62,556 nucleotides of DNA from an uncultured Flavobacterium sp. (GCF_937967675.1 NZ_CALBSN010000044.1:1-62556), one strand, 5' to 3'; numbered from the stretch's first letter, positions 39,092 to 46,737 are shown. The notes: generated from the sequence alone by a model not told the origin. Program-made: numbers and translations.

Positions 39092-40045
39092 ATGCAACAA
39101 ATTCCTAGTGTTGACTTACGTGATTTCCTGTCGGATGATCCGGCACGTAAACAAAAATTTGTAAATGAAATCGGAAAAGCCTACGAAGAAATCGGCTTCG
39201 TAGCATTAAAAGGTCATTTTTTAGATGACAAATTAGTTGAAGGATTGTATTCAGAAGTAAGAAACTTCTTTTCACTTCCTTTAGAAACCAAAGCTAAATA
39301 CGAAATCCCAGGCATTGGCGGACAACGCGGTTATGTTTCTTTCGGTAAAGAACATGCAAAAGGTCGTTCTGCTGGAGATTTGAAAGAGTTTTGGCATTTT
39401 GGACAATACGTTAGCGAAGGTTCAAAGTACGCTGGCGAATATCCAGATAACGTGGAAGTAACCGAATTACCTAAATTCAATGAAGTAGGTAAAGAAGCTT
39501 ACCAAATGTTAGAAAAAACAGGTGTTTATGTGTTAAGAGCTTTAGCACTTTACATCGGATTAGACGAATTCTACTTTGATAAATACATCAAAGACGGAAA
39601 CAGTATTTTACGTCCAATCCACTACCCACCTATTACCGACGAACCTAAAGACGGAGCCGTTCGTGCTGCAGCACATGGAGACATCAACTTGATTACCTTA
39701 TTAATGGGAGCTCAAGGAAAAGGGTTACAAGTACAAAATCACAACGGCGAATGGATTGATGCCATGGCACAACCAGACGAATTAATGATTAACGTGGGAG
39801 ATATGTTATCAAGACACACCAATAACAAGTTGAAATCAACGATTCACCAAGTGGTAAATCCACCAAGAGAATTATGGGGTTCTTCTCGTTATTCAATTCC
39901 TTTCTTCATGCACCCAGTAAGCGATATGAGTTTAAATTGCTTATCAGAATGTATCGATGAAAACAATCCAAAATTATATGAAGACATCACCGCCGGTGAA
40001 TTCTTACATGAACGTTTGGTAGAATTAGGATTGATTAAGAAATAA
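39092..40045 (+). CDS. 2-oxoglutarate/Fe(II)-dependent oxygenase, isopenicillin N synthase-like
   Basis: 317 residues of the IPNS/2OG oxygenase superfamily. An N-terminal DIOX_N domain (VDLRDFLSDDPARKQ, EEIGFVALKGH) precedes the double-stranded beta-helix with the iron ligands His195, Asp197 (AAHGDINLITLL) and His252 (STIHQVV), and Arg266 (SSRYSIPFF) for 2-oxoglutarate. The substrate cannot be inferred. It is a monocistronic gene with a good -7 box. The enzyme has all cofactor residues and should be active. Confidence 0.88.
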   Translation: MQQIPSVDLRDFLSDDPARKQKFVNEIGKAYEEIGFVALKGHFLDDKLVEGLYSEVRNFFSLPLETKAKYEIPGIGGQRGYVSFGKEHAKGRSAGDLKEFWHFGQYVSEGSKYAGEYPDNVEVTELPKFNEVGKEAYQMLEKTGVYVLRALALYIGLDEFYFDKYIKDGNSILRPIHYPPITDEPKDGAVRAAAHGDINLITLLMGAQGKGLQVQNHNGEWIDAMAQPDELMINVGDMLSRHTNNKLKSTIHQVVNPPRELWGSSRYSIPFFMHPVSDMSLNCLSECIDENNPKLYEDITAGEFLHERLVELGLIKK

Positions 40046-40126
40046 ATAATTTTATAATAGATAGAAAAGGCATTAAGTTTTCTTGATGTCTTTTTTGTTT
40101 TTAAATACAATTACAGGTTTACCTTT

Positions 40127-40182
40127 GGAACACAGATTGAAGAAATCTTAATAATTTTAAAAATTTCTTAAATCGCTGTTCC
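40127..40182. repeat. Palindromic repeat, family A, left of the GxxExxY gene
   Basis: GGAACACAGATT (40127-40138) faces AATCGCTGTTCC (40171-40182); inside are AAGAAAT and ATTTCTT. It matches the element at 347-411 in arms, spacing and inner pair. It lies 45 nt before the GxxExxY start. Confidence 0.75.
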
Positions 40183-40226
40183 TAATTTTACAACAATTAA
40201 ATATTTATACGCCATACAAAGTAATT

Positions 40227-40622
40227 ATGAAAAATTTTCCACATCAAGAACTAACTAAATCGATAATCGGGATTTATTACAACGTATATAATGAATTAGG
40301 TTTTGGTTTTTTAGAAAAAGTATATCACAAAGCATTACTAATCGAACTCAAAAATAATGGTTATAAAATTGATTCTGAGAAAAAAGTGAATGTATATTAT
40401 AAAAATGAAATTGTTGGAGAATATATCCCAGACATAATTATAAATGATTCTGTAATTGTTGAATTAAAATGCGTTGAATACTTAACTGATATTCATGAAA
40501 ATCAATTATTAAATTATTTAAAAGCAACCGATTGTGAAGTTGGCTTAATTTTAAATTTTGGGAAAGACCCGCAATTCATTAGAAAAATTTTCACAAACGA
40601 TTTAAAAAAGAAAAAAAGATAA
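40227..40622 (+). CDS. GxxExxY protein (PD-(D/E)XK nuclease-like)
   Basis: 131 residues of the TIGR04256 family. The eponymous motif is GFLEKVY (~30-36). A nuclease-like core follows: GEYIPDIIINDSVIVELK, with the Asp and the ELK lysine expected of PD-(D/E)XK folds. Function is unknown. The gene is bounded by family A repeats on the left (40127-40182) and by an array of three degenerate copies on the right. This parallels the four-helix-bundle cassette at 25185 and suggests a small mobile or retained repeat-linked unit. Confidence 0.87.
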   Translation: MKNFPHQELTKSIIGIYYNVYNELGFGFLEKVYHKALLIELKNNGYKIDSEKKVNVYYKNEIVGEYIPDIIINDSVIVELKCVEYLTDIHENQLLNYLKATDCEVGLILNFGKDPQFIRKIFTNDLKKKKR

Positions 40623-40623
40623 T

Positions 40624-40845
40624 TAAATTTGAATACTGATTATAAAGATTTTATTGATTTTTTAATATTTCTCAAATCTGTGTTCAAAAAATAAAATAAT
40701 TAATTAAAATTACATCAATTAGATTATTTAGATTTTAAAATTTATCAAATCTGTGTTCCAAAAAAAATAAAATGATTAATTAAAATTACAACATTCAGAT
40801 TATAGAGATTTTTAAAATTTTTCTAATCTGTGTTCCAAAAAATTA
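40624..40845 (+). repeat. Tandem array of about three family A half-elements
   Basis: Three units end in AAATCTGTGTTC (40674-40685), AAATCTGTGTTCC (40747-40759) and TAATCTGTGTTCC (40824-40836), i.e. 73-77 nt apart. Between units the linker TTAATTAAAATTACA is shared. Each unit has an AGATT...AATCT-type dyad. It links the GxxExxY gene to the SUI1 gene start. It is too irregular and AT-rich for CRISPR. Confidence 0.7.
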
Positions 40846-40848
40846 AAA

Positions 40849-41178
40849 ATGGATTTAAGCGAACAATTAAAAAAACTATTTCCAGATCATCAGCCTTTAG
40901 AAGAAGAAAAAGAAGAAATTCTTCCTCATGAATTACATATTCAAAAGGAACCAATGATTTGCAAATATGAGAAACGCAAAGGAAAACCTACCACGATTAT
41001 TTCAGGATATGAAGGCGAAGACGAAGATTTTAAGATCTTAGCAAAAGAAATCAAAAGCAAATTAGCGGTTGGTGGTACTTTTAAAGATGGCGAAATCATC
41101 ATTCAAGGTGATTATCGTGATAAAATCATGAAACTATTACAAGACAAAGGATTCAAAACAAAACGAGTTGGAGGGTAA
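40849..41178 (+). CDS. yciH: SUI1-domain translation factor (YciH/eIF1-like)
   Basis: 109 residues. The SUI1 core runs from ~37 (ICKYEKRKGKPTTIISGYEG) through LAKEIKSKLAVGGTFKDGEI and IIQGDYRDKIMKLLQDKGF, matching bacterial YciH and eukaryotic eIF1. It is thought to bind the 30S subunit and influence start-codon selection. It stands between a repeat array upstream and an inverted pair of GC-rich repeats downstream, the first of which begins immediately after its stop codon. Confidence 0.92.
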   Translation: MDLSEQLKKLFPDHQPLEEEKEEILPHELHIQKEPMICKYEKRKGKPTTIISGYEGEDEDFKILAKEIKSKLAVGGTFKDGEIIIQGDYRDKIMKLLQDKGFKTKRVGG

Positions 41179-41204
41179 AGCCTCCTAACCCCCAAAGGGG
41201 GAAT
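41179..41204 (-). repeat. Repeat family E, inverted copy abutting the SUI1 stop codon
   Basis: The core CTAACCCCCAAAGGGGG is the reverse of the CCCCCTTCGGGGGTTAG core at 22861 and 41292, with two differences. It starts directly after the TAA stop of the SUI1 gene. Confidence 0.75.
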
Positions 41205-41291
41205 AAAATGAAAAAAGAATAAAATTAATAACAATCTCATATTTTAGTAAAAATAAATACGAGAACTTAAAACCTATTGACCCCTAATAGG

Positions 41292-41317
41292 ATTCCCCCT
41301 TCGGGGGTTAGGGGGCT
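41292..41317 (+). repeat. Repeat family E copy abutting the phosphorylase start codon
   Basis: Identical over 26 bp to 22861-22886. It ends four bases before the ATG of the nucleoside phosphorylase. With 41179-41204 it forms a large inverted pair enclosing about 85 bp of AT-rich DNA without a gene. Confidence 0.8.
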
Positions 41318-41320
41318 AAA

Positions 41321-42187
41321 ATGATAGCAGCATCAGAATTAATATTAAATCCAGACGGAAGTGTTTATCACATCAATTTAAAACCTGGACAAATCGCTAA
41401 CGATATTATCTTCGTTGGAGATCAAAATCGTGTAGAGAAAATTACAAAACACTTTGATTCAATCGAATTTACGACTCAAAAACGCGAGTTCAAAACCCAA
41501 ACAGGAACTTATAAAGGCAAAAGAATTACCGTTATGTCTTCTGGAATTGGTCCAGACAACATCGACATCGTAATGAATGAATTAGACGCCTTGGTAAACG
41601 TAGATTTAGCAACCAGAACCGTTAAAAAAGAATTGACTTCTTTAAATATTGTTCGTATTGGAACTTCAGGTTCCTTACAAGCCGATATCCCTTGCGATAG
41701 TTTTGTTATGAGTCAATATGGCTTAGGATTGGACAACATGCTTCGCTCCTATTTAATTGACGAAATTTCGGAAACCGAAATGGAAGAAGCGTTCATCAAG
41801 CAAACGAATTGGGACATGAGAAAAGGTCGTCCTTACGTAATTGCAGGAAGTAAAACTTTAGAACAACGCTTAGAAAGTGATAAAATTTTCAAAGGATTCA
41901 CAGGAACTGCAGGCGGATTTTACGGTCCTCAAGGTCGTGTAGTACGTTTAGGAATTCAAGATCCTGAGTTAAATGCTAAAATGGATAGTTTCAATTTCAA
42001 CGGAACTCGAATGACGAATTTAGAAATGGAAACAGGTGCTATTTACGGTTTAGGAAAACTACTAGGTCACAACTGTTTATCCTTAAATGCCATCATCGCT
42101 AACCGTGCAACTGGTACTTTCAGTGAAGACCCATACAAAGCTGTAGATGAATTAATTGAATACACTTTAAATAAGTTAGCAGAGTAA
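41321..42187 (+). CDS. Nucleoside phosphorylase (uridine phosphorylase-like)
   Basis: 288 residues of the PNP/UDP family. IIFVGDQNRVEKI is the phosphate-binding start (usual GDP..R loop), VMSSGIGPDNIDIVMNEL and VRIGTSGSLQAD are conserved, and MTNLEMETGAIYGL is the ribose-binding EME-type motif. It cleaves nucleosides with phosphate for salvage; uridine is the likely substrate but not proven. The ATG directly follows a GC-rich repeat that could pair with the preceding inverted copy and mask initiation. Confidence 0.87.
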   Translation: MIAASELILNPDGSVYHINLKPGQIANDIIFVGDQNRVEKITKHFDSIEFTTQKREFKTQTGTYKGKRITVMSSGIGPDNIDIVMNELDALVNVDLATRTVKKELTSLNIVRIGTSGSLQADIPCDSFVMSQYGLGLDNMLRSYLIDEISETEMEEAFIKQTNWDMRKGRPYVIAGSKTLEQRLESDKIFKGFTGTAGGFYGPQGRVVRLGIQDPELNAKMDSFNFNGTRMTNLEMETGAIYGLGKLLGHNCLSLNAIIANRATGTFSEDPYKAVDELIEYTLNKLAE

Positions 42188-42188
42188 A

Positions 42189-42246
42189 AAAACAATTAAA
42201 AAATTATTGAACTTTTTAAAATTTCTACAATCTGTGTTCCAAAAAC
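42189..42246 (+). repeat. Family A repeat fragment before the GNAT gene
   Basis: Ends with AATCTGTGTTCC (42229-42240) preceded by TTTTAAAATTTCTAC, as in the units of the 40624-40845 array. It fills the gap between phosphorylase and GNAT genes and ends 9 nt before the ATG. Confidence 0.6.
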
Positions 42247-42249
42247 AAA

Positions 42250-42783
42250 ATGAATTTAATTCTAGAAACACCCCGATTAATCCTCAGAGAAATGCGTCAC
42301 GAAGATGCAAATGCTCTATTTGAAATGGATTGCAATCCTAATGTGCACAAATATCTGTGGCAAAAACCCGTTGTACATATTGACGAAGTTCATGCTTATA
42401 TTGATATGGTTAGAAAGCAATACATCAATAACGGAATTGGGCGTTTTGTAGCTATTACTAAAAACACGAATGAATTAATTGGTTGGACAGGAATTAAATT
42501 TGTAAACGACCACGTAGAAAATGGAAACACTAATTTCTATGATTACGGCTATCGTTTAAATGAAAAATTTTGGAACAAAGGTTTCGCTACTGAAGCTTCA
42601 AACGCTTGGCTAGACTATGGCTTTAACCAAATTAACATTCAAGAAATGAATGCTTATACTCATGCCGAAAACGGAGCTTCTAACCATGTGTTGCAAAAAG
42701 TAGGTTTCCATTTTATGGAAGATTATCCTGATGAAAATGGCGTAACTTGGAAATGGTGGCAAATTAGTAAGCAGTCACAGTAA
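42250..42783 (+). CDS. GNAT-family N-acetyltransferase (RimJ/RimL-like)
   Basis: 177 residues. LETPRLILREMRHEDANALFEMD is the classic start of the RimJ/RimL acetyltransferase group; NEKFWNKGFATEASNAWLDYGF contains the acetyl-CoA pyrophosphate loop, and NGASNHVLQKVGF closes the fold. The acceptor is unknown. The last codons (SKQSQ) coincide with a CAGTCACAG repeat that continues beyond the stop, so the C-terminus may be repeat-derived. Confidence 0.88.
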   Translation: MNLILETPRLILREMRHEDANALFEMDCNPNVHKYLWQKPVVHIDEVHAYIDMVRKQYINNGIGRFVAITKNTNELIGWTGIKFVNDHVENGNTNFYDYGYRLNEKFWNKGFATEASNAWLDYGFNQINIQEMNAYTHAENGASNHVLQKVGFHFMEDYPDENGVTWKWWQISKQSQ

Positions 42784-42797
42784 ACAGTTTTCAGTTT
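42772..42797 (+). repeat. CAGT-rich repeat fragment (family G), second copy
   Basis: CAGTCACAGTAAACAGTTTTCAGTTT resembles 30786-30840. It spans the GNAT stop codon and touches the next ATG. Confidence 0.4.
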
Positions 42798-43295
42798 ATG
42801 AATTTTGATGAACTAATAGAGAAAGTAAAAAACATTCCTTACGGAAGAAATGCTAATAGGTACAATTTTTCATTAGTACTCTCTGAAAACAAAGGAACTT
42901 GTAGTTCAAAACACGCTTTCTTAAAGGATTTTGCTGATAAAAATGAAATTGAAAATGTAAAACTATACATTGGAATTTTCAAAATGAATGAAGTAAACAC
43001 ACCAAAATTAGGCGATTTACTTTCAAGAAATAATATCGAGTACATTCCAGAAGCGCATTGTTATTTGAAAATAAATCAAATTCCTGTTGATGCAACAACA
43101 TTAGATTCTTTTTATGATAAAATAAAACACGATATTTTAATAGAAATCGAAATTATACCCAATCAAGTAAGTGATTTTAAAGTGGAATATCACAAGTCTT
43201 TTTTAAAAAAATGGATAACAGAAACCAATCAAAATAATACCTTTGAAGAAATTTGGGAAATTAGAGAGCAATGTATCTCAAAATTATCTGAATAA
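42798..43295 (+). CDS. Transglutaminase-like fold protein of unknown role
   Basis: 165 soluble residues. A Cys-His-Asp series in transglutaminase order is visible: Cys35 in NKGTCSSKH, His87 in PEAHCYLKI and Asp98 in PVDATTLD. The GTC and VDAT contexts are those of papain-like transglutaminase-fold enzymes. No signal peptide, so cytosolic. A protease, deamidase or inactive member are all possible. It lies between GNAT and a solute-binding-like protein without strong operon evidence. Confidence 0.65.
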   Translation: MNFDELIEKVKNIPYGRNANRYNFSLVLSENKGTCSSKHAFLKDFADKNEIENVKLYIGIFKMNEVNTPKLGDLLSRNNIEYIPEAHCYLKINQIPVDATTLDSFYDKIKHDILIEIEIIPNQVSDFKVEYHKSFLKKWITETNQNNTFEEIWEIREQCISKLSE

Positions 43296-43331
43296 TCTTA
43301 ATACTTAATACGCTTGTCTTAATACTTTTAG
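43293..43331 (+). repeat. CTTAATAC repeat (family F)
   Basis: Three to four CTTAATAC units between two genes. A similar group with CTTAATACT units is at 1146-1174 in the hisA-hisF gap. No dyad symmetry was seen. Confidence 0.35.
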
Positions 43332-43332
43332 A

Positions 43333-44178
43333 ATGAAAACAATCAAAATTGCGGGTGTGCCTGAACATTTTAATCTTCCATGGCATTTGTGTATAGAAAA
43401 TGGCGAATTTGAAGCCGTGGGAATCGATTTACAATGGACTGATGTTCCTGAAGGTACAGGAAAAATGTGTCAAATGTTGCGCGATGGCGAAACTGATATT
43501 GCTGTAATTCTTACCGAAGGCATTATCAAAGATATCGCCGCTGGAAATCCGAGTAAGATTGTACAAGTTTATGTGCAAAGTCCATTAATTTGGGGAATTC
43601 ACGTGGCTGCTAATTCAAATTATAAAACACTTTCCGATTTAGAAAATAAAAAAGTAGCGATTTCTCGAATGGGTTCAGGCTCGCATTTGATGAGTATAGT
43701 GAATGCTCAAAATCAAAATTGGAACACCGAAAACTTACAATTTGAAATCGTAAACACCATTGATGGCGCGGTTGATAGCTTAACTTCAGGAAAAGCAGAT
43801 TACTTCATGTGGGAGCGTTTTATGACGCAACCATTAGTAGATAAAGGAATTTTTAGAAGAATTGGAGAATGCCCTACTCCTTGGCCTTGTTTCGTAATTG
43901 CAGTTAGGAATGAAGTTTTAGAACAACACCCAAAAGTAATCGAACAAATTATAGACATCATCAATACCACAACCGAAGAATTCAAAATGATTCCGAGTAT
44001 TGACAGAACCATAGCTTCTAAATATAATCAAAATGTAGAAGCGATTCAAGAATGGTTAAAATTAACGCGTTGGTCGCAAAAACAAATTACAGCTTCAACA
44101 TTAGATAAAATAATGGAACAACTTTTGAAGCTTCAAATTATCGATAAAAAACTACCAAAAGAGTCGATACTTAAATAA
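43333..44178 (+). CDS. Solute-binding-protein-like protein without signal peptide
   Basis: 281 residues of the type 2 periplasmic-binding fold, NMT1/SsuA-like: KIAGVPEHFNLPWHLCIENGEF, LRDGETDIAVILTEGII, KVAISRMGSGSHLMS and DSLTSGKADYFMWERF. It begins straight with the first beta strand and has no signal peptide or lipobox, and no ABC permease or ATPase is near. It is therefore probably a cytosolic enzyme or sensor derived from a transporter subunit, as in thiamine-precursor proteins. The start codon follows CTTAATAC repeats. Confidence 0.8.
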   Translation: MKTIKIAGVPEHFNLPWHLCIENGEFEAVGIDLQWTDVPEGTGKMCQMLRDGETDIAVILTEGIIKDIAAGNPSKIVQVYVQSPLIWGIHVAANSNYKTLSDLENKKVAISRMGSGSHLMSIVNAQNQNWNTENLQFEIVNTIDGAVDSLTSGKADYFMWERFMTQPLVDKGIFRRIGECPTPWPCFVIAVRNEVLEQHPKVIEQIIDIINTTTEEFKMIPSIDRTIASKYNQNVEAIQEWLKLTRWSQKQITASTLDKIMEQLLKLQIIDKKLPKESILK

Positions 44179-44205
44179 TTCCGTATTTTTATCGTTTTAA
44201 ACGAA

Positions 44206-45135
44206 ATGACAATTAAAATCCCAACTATCGCCGAACTCAAAGAAAAGCTTTCTTTACCGAAGCCGTGGGATAATGTTGTCATTTTTTTGTTGAATATCTT
44301 AATTGCTATTCCTCTTTTTTTAATTGCACATCAAAATTTAATCGATTTAGAATGGTCACTGCATTTGGATAGAATCATCATATTCATCCTTATTCTTGTA
44401 GCCATTCAACTTGTTCTTCGATTGGTGAAAACCATCATTATTCTGATTGTTTTTCTATACTTAATTGCTTTGTTATACGGCACTTTATTCGGAAATTATG
44501 GTTTTAATCGGGTTTTTGAAGATTATCGTTATATGGTGTATTCCATGAGCGAAACACCAAATCCGCAAGACATTATTGTAGCCAAATTGCTGCCCTTTCC
44601 AAACAAATCGAAAATTATTAATGCAGTTGATTTTTCTAATCCGAAAGTTCGAAATTTTGCTTTATTCGCTACCACACAACATTTCAGAGAAATCAAACAA
44701 ACTGGCGAAACCCGAAGAATGATTCAATGTTTTGCTGTTTTTAAAGAAATTAGAAACCGTTGGAATTACGTGAACGATCCAAAAGGAAGAGAATATATTG
44801 CTTACGCTTCAGAAAGTTTACAACATTTTTCGGGTGATTGTGATGACCACGCTATTTTGATGGCTGCCTGTATTAAAGCTATTGGTGGAACACCTAGAAT
44901 TATTCATACTGGAGGCCATTTATACCCTGAAATGTTGATTGGTAATAAAAACGATTTAGAAACCGCCATTTATTTAATTAAAGAGGTACTTTTTAAACAA
45001 GAAAGTTATAACCAGCAAATTCATTATCACATTGATGAACGAGGACATATTTGGCTCAACTTAGATTACACAGCTACCTATCCGGGTGGAAAATTTATGA
45101 GTGAAGAAATATTAGGAGCACTAACTTTCAATTGA
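44206..45135 (+). CDS. Membrane-anchored transglutaminase-like protein
   Basis: 309 residues. Two transmembrane regions lie at ~22-45 and ~55-95, followed by a transglutaminase-like domain: Cys212 in SGDCDDHAILMAA, His238 in HTGGHLYPEM (or His281), and Asp287 in IWLNLDYTATYPGG. The CDDH arrangement is typical of bacterial transglutaminase-like cysteine proteases. The catalytic part probably faces the periplasm. It follows the solute-binding-like gene by 27 nt and may be co-transcribed. Confidence 0.8.
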   Translation: MTIKIPTIAELKEKLSLPKPWDNVVIFLLNILIAIPLFLIAHQNLIDLEWSLHLDRIIIFILILVAIQLVLRLVKTIIILIVFLYLIALLYGTLFGNYGFNRVFEDYRYMVYSMSETPNPQDIIVAKLLPFPNKSKIINAVDFSNPKVRNFALFATTQHFREIKQTGETRRMIQCFAVFKEIRNRWNYVNDPKGREYIAYASESLQHFSGDCDDHAILMAACIKAIGGTPRIIHTGGHLYPEMLIGNKNDLETAIYLIKEVLFKQESYNQQIHYHIDERGHIWLNLDYTATYPGGKFMSEEILGALTFN

Positions 45136-45173
45136 TAAATTGAATATATTTACAAAAACAATATCCCTATTTT

Positions 45174-45765
45174 ATGAAAAAAAATAAGCTATATATTAGT
45201 GATATTCCTTTCGATTAACGCTTTTTCACAAAGTAATTCAACCGCTTATGATTCACTTCCATCTCCAATTTTGTCTAAAAAAAGTGAGTTAAAAATAGAT
45301 GTTTTCCATTTTGTTACCTACGGAAGATTAGGTATTTCATACGAACGTTTTTTAAACAAAGATTTTTCAGGGGGTATTACTTGTATTTTTTTAAATAAAA
45401 AAAGTACAAGAGATAATTTTCTTACTGACGATACAAGAACTTTAATTGATTATCAAATAATTCCATATGTTCGATATGCTTTATCTAAAAGCGCAACAAA
45501 TTTATATTATTTAGAAGGTTTTGTGAATGTTAATGGTGGTAATTATAAAGAGTTAACGCATTTAAACAATGGAAGTGCCGACTATGTTGTAATAACAAAA
45601 CATCGATATACCGATCTGGCTTTAGGAGGTTCGATAGGTTATAAATTATACCTAAAAGAATGTTTTGTAATAGACTTGACTGTGGGTATTGGTAAAAACA
45701 TATTACAAGAAAACAGTCCATCAACAGTAGCGAGAATGGGAATTAATTTAGGTTATAGATTTTAA
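45174..45765 (+). pseudogene. Outer-membrane beta-barrel-like protein with frameshifted signal peptide
   Basis: The main frame (45199-45765) begins mid-signal-peptide with VIFLSINAFSQ and continues as a strand-rich protein ending in MGINLGYRF, a typical barrel end. An ATG at 45174 followed by eight A's leads into a short out-of-frame peptide. With seven A's it would read MKKISYILVIFLSINAFSQ, an ideal signal peptide joined to the main frame. So one base in the A-tract breaks the gene: phase variation, a real mutation or a sequence error. GTG 45199 as a start would leave a poor signal. The next gene downstream is also frameshifted. Confidence 0.65.
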
Positions 45766-45775
45766 GTAAAATATC

Positions 45776-46307
45776 ATGAAAAAATACATATTTATTCTTA
45801 CGTTTATTATTCCGGTATTTGTATTTACAAGTTGTACAGAAAGTGATGATGAATTTTTTGCTTCTACTACTTTAACAGCAAATGATTTAATTGAAGTTAG
45901 CCTTACAGGAGATGAAGTAACTGTTTCGAGTAATATTCCTCGAATATTGCCTCAAACAACAAATCCTTTCGACATTTTTTTAACGAGCAACTCAAGAAAA
46001 ATGTTTTTCAACTATACCATACAAAAGAAGAACAGTAATAATGTATGGGAATACATAACTCCATCAAATATTGTTTTACTAAATGGTGAAAATCAAACAG
46101 GAAGTTATATTTCAGGAATTGCCGTATTAGATGCCATAGATACTACTATATGAATATGAAAGTAAAATTACCTTAACAACAGGACAATACCGTATTTCAT
46201 TTGAGCCTGAAATTGTAACCCTTAATGCTCAAAATGCCGTAATGGTAACTGTTAAGACTAGTGTTACAGGAATACCTAATAACATGTTAGAATTTACAAT
46301 TAATTGA
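45776..46307 (+). pseudogene. Lipoprotein of unknown function, frameshifted
   Basis: The first frame (45776-46153) starts with a lipoprotein signal (FVFTSC, lipobox Cys) and stops at TGA 46151. A second frame (46149-46307) continues coherently as YEYESKITLTTGQYRISFEP to its own stop. The break is in an ATATGAATATG stretch, where loss or gain of two bases (TA) would join them. The joined product would be ~177 residues with beta-rich repeats. It is paired with the barrel-like gene 11 nt upstream and shares its apparent decay. No family recognised. Confidence 0.6.
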
Positions 46308-46374
46308 TTTATATAACAGACAACTTTAAGGATTTTTCTACTGATATATAAAACATTTTTCAATTAAGTAAATA

Positions 46375-46737
46375 TTATAGTGCTAAAACCATTAACTGAG
46401 CTGTGGCTTCGTTAGTGGCTAATGGCACATTGTGTACATCGCAAATTCGAATTAACATATTAATATCGGCTTCATGTGCATGACTAGAGTTGGGGTCTTT
46501 GAAAAACAAAACCATTTTAGTTTTTCCTTCAGCAACGCGAGCTGCAATTTGGGCATCACCTCCTAAAGGACCAGACAACATCTTTTTTACTTTAAAACCT
46601 GCCGCTTCTGCTTTACCTCCAGTGGTTCCGGTAGCAATTATTTTTATTCTTTCATTCGATAAGATGGTTTTATTCTTATTTAAAAACTGCACCATATCCG
46701 CTTTTTTTCCATCGTGAGCTATAATGGCTATTTCCAT
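46375..46737 (-). CDS. mgsA: Methylglyoxal synthase
   Basis: Converts dihydroxyacetone phosphate to methylglyoxal and phosphate, a bypass relieving phosphate stress in glycolysis. At 120 residues it is shorter than the 152-residue E. coli enzyme, mainly at the ends. Residues matching the E. coli active site are His8, Asp9, Asp61 in SGPLGGD, Asp81 in KDPNSS and His88 in HAHEAD. TGTTGGKAEAAGF is the phosphate loop. It lies near gap and pfkA and converges on the frameshifted lipoprotein gene. Confidence 0.92.
   Translation of the reverse strand: MEIAIIAHDGKKADMVQFLNKNKTILSNERIKIIATGTTGGKAEAAGFKVKKMLSGPLGGDAQIAARVAEGKTKMVLFFKDPNSSHAHEADINMLIRICDVHNVPLATNEATAQLMVLAL

Noticed and set aside
40624..40845. 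CRISPR array
   Set aside because: Only about three imperfect units of ~75 nt with AT-rich, similar linkers and no cas genes; better explained as tandem copies of a palindromic repeat.
43333..44178. ABC transporter substrate-binding lipoprotein
   Set aside because: No signal peptide or lipobox, and no permease or ATPase genes nearby.
45530..45724. Minus-strand small gene within the barrel-like protein
   Set aside because: Antisense shadow of a protein with clear beta-barrel ending; composition is not protein-like.
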